DNA from: Hippasteria phrygiana | Taxonomy: Eukaryota > Echinodermata > Asteroidea > Valvatida > Goniasteridae | Assembly (NCBI GenBank): GCA_037893225.1 | Contig: JAZGUH010000117.1 | Coordinates: forward strand, 3,968,001-4,032,000 | Direction of reading: 5' to 3' | Length of the DNA: 64,000 bases | Shown here: one piece after another, positions 61,972 through 64,000 of the stretch | Numbering within the stretch: the first letter of the stretch is position 1 | Layout of the letters: each line of letters opens with the position of its first letter | Translations under genes and position numbers: made by a program | Notes under the pieces: generated by a model | Database searches by the model: none | Told to the model about the DNA's origin: nothing | The model's input: only the letters and a program-made list of their open reading frames with translations

Positions 61972-62784
61972 CCAAGATGAAGCCTTTGCTGGGAATGATC
62001 ATAAATGCACATACCCAATAATTAATGGTAACCAATCCATGCATAATCCAATGTCTTCCATGCATGAATGGCAACACATTTATCCAGTCAAGACTAGCCC
62101 GTGTTGGACGATGTCTTCATTACACTACGACTGGTTTATCAAAACTGCTGCTGAAATCCTGAGGTGTTTACAAACTAATCAATAAAGTAAAAAATAATTT
62201 TATCTGAAAAATGTCAATATAATCTATTGCCTGCATTGTAGAAAGTGCCACTTATTTTTGCACGTATTTCGACAAATATTAGAGGTTGAGATTTCCAACT
62301 TGTACGTTTACGTGTACGCATACTATCAGCTGATCAGCTTACCAACAGAAGAGACAAGTTTTCAGTTTTCATTTTAGGCGCATACGGTTGATTTCATGTG
62401 TTTAAAACTAAGTTTGTTTTTAATTTTGACAAAAGTTCAAGATTGTCTTGAAATACCAACAGTAGTATGACATCATCAGTTCCCCCGGCGCAGTCCTTCC
62501 TTTTAAGCCCACGTAACGTCGTACGTGTAAAAGCGATTTTATAAGTTCACTGACACGTGTAGATTTAGGACGCCTTACATTAAGTTGGATACCTTTATAG
62601 CTTGCGGTCACAATGGTTATTGTTCATCAGTATCGATCGCTTTCCATTTTGCTGCATACAGACCGACGTAGTTCATTAATCTCAGTCGTATTTGTTATAA
62701 AAAAAAGAGTCTTTTAGCAGCTTTTAGGGTATGCAAGACGTCTCAGTAGCCTACTGTGCAAAGCCCCTCAACTCACATATGATG

Positions 62785-62974
62785 CACGATATGGGGCAGA
62801 GGGAACCCTCCCCCCCCCCCCCTCTTTTGTGTTGGTCATTGTGTTCCCGGAATCTCAGGAATTCTTTTCAGATGTCTAGGGGGGATGTATTAGGTAACAA
62901 TAGTCTGGAGTGTGTATATTTATAGGGTACAGGGACAAAAGGGGGCCGGGGGTACCCCTCTGCCCCATATCGTG
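62785..62974. mobile_element. Short inverted-repeat element downstream of MAN2A
   Basis: Exact 19-bp arms CACGATATGGGGCAGAGGG and complement at 62956-62974, spacer about 150 bp with poly-C. No copy elsewhere in the window. Frames across it are not supported as genes. Confidence 0.6.
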
Positions 62975-64000
62975 CTGGGTATATCAACTCCTCTTACCAC
63001 TGTACGTTACGTTTGGGCACGTAATTATGATGAGAACAGTCGAAGAAGATCGAGCTTATCAAATATTAAGAAAAGTTGTCGGCATTTGTGCTCCGAAAAT
63101 GACGAGAGATCGAAGGTTCTTTTTTTTTCAGAGACTAACTTAGGAATTGCTGGTTTCAGTAACTCGGATCATGGAGCTCCATGCTCGGATAGAAGAATTA
63201 ATTCATCATCGTTGTCAATAGCACCCCGCGTAACCGCATTTTCGCAGCCATATTGCACTTTTGCAAGTCGCTGTTGCAAGTGACATGCTTGACTGATCAC
63301 TGTGGATGTCTCAAAGGTTACGAGACATTCGGATGTCTCGGAGGTTATGTTTTGTCTCAGGGGCTATTTTTTGTTATTTTAATTTATTAACAGTGATCGT
63401 TCAAAAGGATACCCATATCCTAGTGATACAAAACCAGTGCCTTCTAACGCCGCCTTAACGCATAAGGTCTGCTGATATTTTTAATTAATAGGGAAGGGAC
63501 AGGCATGCATATTATATTACTTTTAGGGCATGCATACATATTTCAAACATTGGTGAATTTGCATAACCGACCCTGTGAGAACTAATAGCCCGTAAAATAC
63601 ACATTTAAAATTTGGCATGCAATTGTGATATTGACACAATTGAAGCAAATTTTCGAAGCCGCAATTAATTTATTAATTAAATCGTATTTTGTGATGAGGA
63701 CATCGATAAATTAGACACAAAATAAATAAATATGAGAAATATACAAAACAGCGGTTATTTCAATCACTTTTCCCCGTAACAAATTGGCTGTCCGCTTCCA
63801 ATAGTTAGCCACCGTTTCTGTACAGAATTTGGGCGCATCATGCACGACTTCACTTCCACACGTACACGCGCACGCACATACTCACACGCATACATTGTAA
63901 AATCCCAACCTCTTCATCATTTCTCCCCTAAAACAAACGTCATGTGCCATAAATGACGCTTCATTAGAAGTAGAACCTTAATGTATTCTGGAGTTATTCA
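62975..64000. other. Right flank, no gene recognised
   Basis: Short repeated GATGTCTC(A/G)(A/G)AGGTTA at 63305-63350 and the inverted pair GATCACTGT/ACAGTGATC (63294, 63391). A frame at 62912-63283 has no recognisable domain and starts in the inverted-repeat element, so it is not called. Confidence 0.5.

Larger units (their letters stand above)
58573..62190 (+). other. MAN2A: 3' UTR candidate and downstream region of MAN2A
   Basis: No other gene was recognised. AATAAA occurs at 61767-61772 and 62181-62186, but closer non-canonical polyadenylation sites are possible. One TTAA-flanked MITE (59121-59261) lies in it. Short reading frames here show no domain or splice support. Confidence 0.35.

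Noticed and set aside
62912..63283. 123-codon frame downstream of MAN2A
   Set aside because: Starts within an inverted-repeat element and lacks any recognisable domain.

Overview
The window looks like nuclear DNA of a marine invertebrate deuterostome, most likely an echinoderm; a hemichordate or cephalochordate is not excluded. The reasons are two intron-rich genes whose proteins resemble vertebrate orthologues over their whole length, introns mostly of 0.3-5 kb (the longest about 15 kb), dense short non-autonomous transposons, tRNA-derived SINEs, and very frequent TACATGTA runs. The species call is inference.

Left part, minus strand, 29354 down past position 1: a PRUNE2/BMCC1-like gene. Nine coding exons are visible (29319-29354, 27502-27612, 25284-25692, 9905-10060, 8815-8900, 3386-7810, 2296-2493, 1555-1687, 611-763) and all phases agree. 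They encode a DHH/DHHA2 prune phosphoesterase module, a 4.4-kb acidic exon carrying NPF, DPF and clathrin-box motifs, and the BNIP2-like segment that precedes a BCH domain. The BCH exons must lie beyond the left edge.

Right part, plus strand, 30761-58572: a complete Golgi alpha-mannosidase II gene (MAN2A) in 22 coding exons, giving 1205 residues with every phase matching and the catalytic residues present. The two genes are head to head. The interval holds an NRF1-type palindrome and a YY1-type ATGGCGG box, so one bidirectional promoter is likely. Their functions (phosphohydrolase/trafficking scaffold and N-glycan maturation) are not obviously linked.

Introns and flanks are a museum of mobile DNA. 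The outstanding theme is insertions between TTAA duplications. Several families start with telomere-like CCCTAACCC and end with GGGTTAGGG, and some carry minisatellites; a second set begins CCCCTTG. One host repeat is present both empty and filled, which proves insertion at TTAA (piggyBac-like behaviour). Others are TA-flanked pogo/Tc1-like elements, a hAT-like element, hairpin MITEs, fold-back SINE derivatives, a 64-bp satellite, a 22-bp minisatellite split by a MITE, and a 758-bp apparently identical duplication. No transposase gene was found. The 5.4 kb after MAN2A holds its 3' UTR, one MITE and no recognisable gene.
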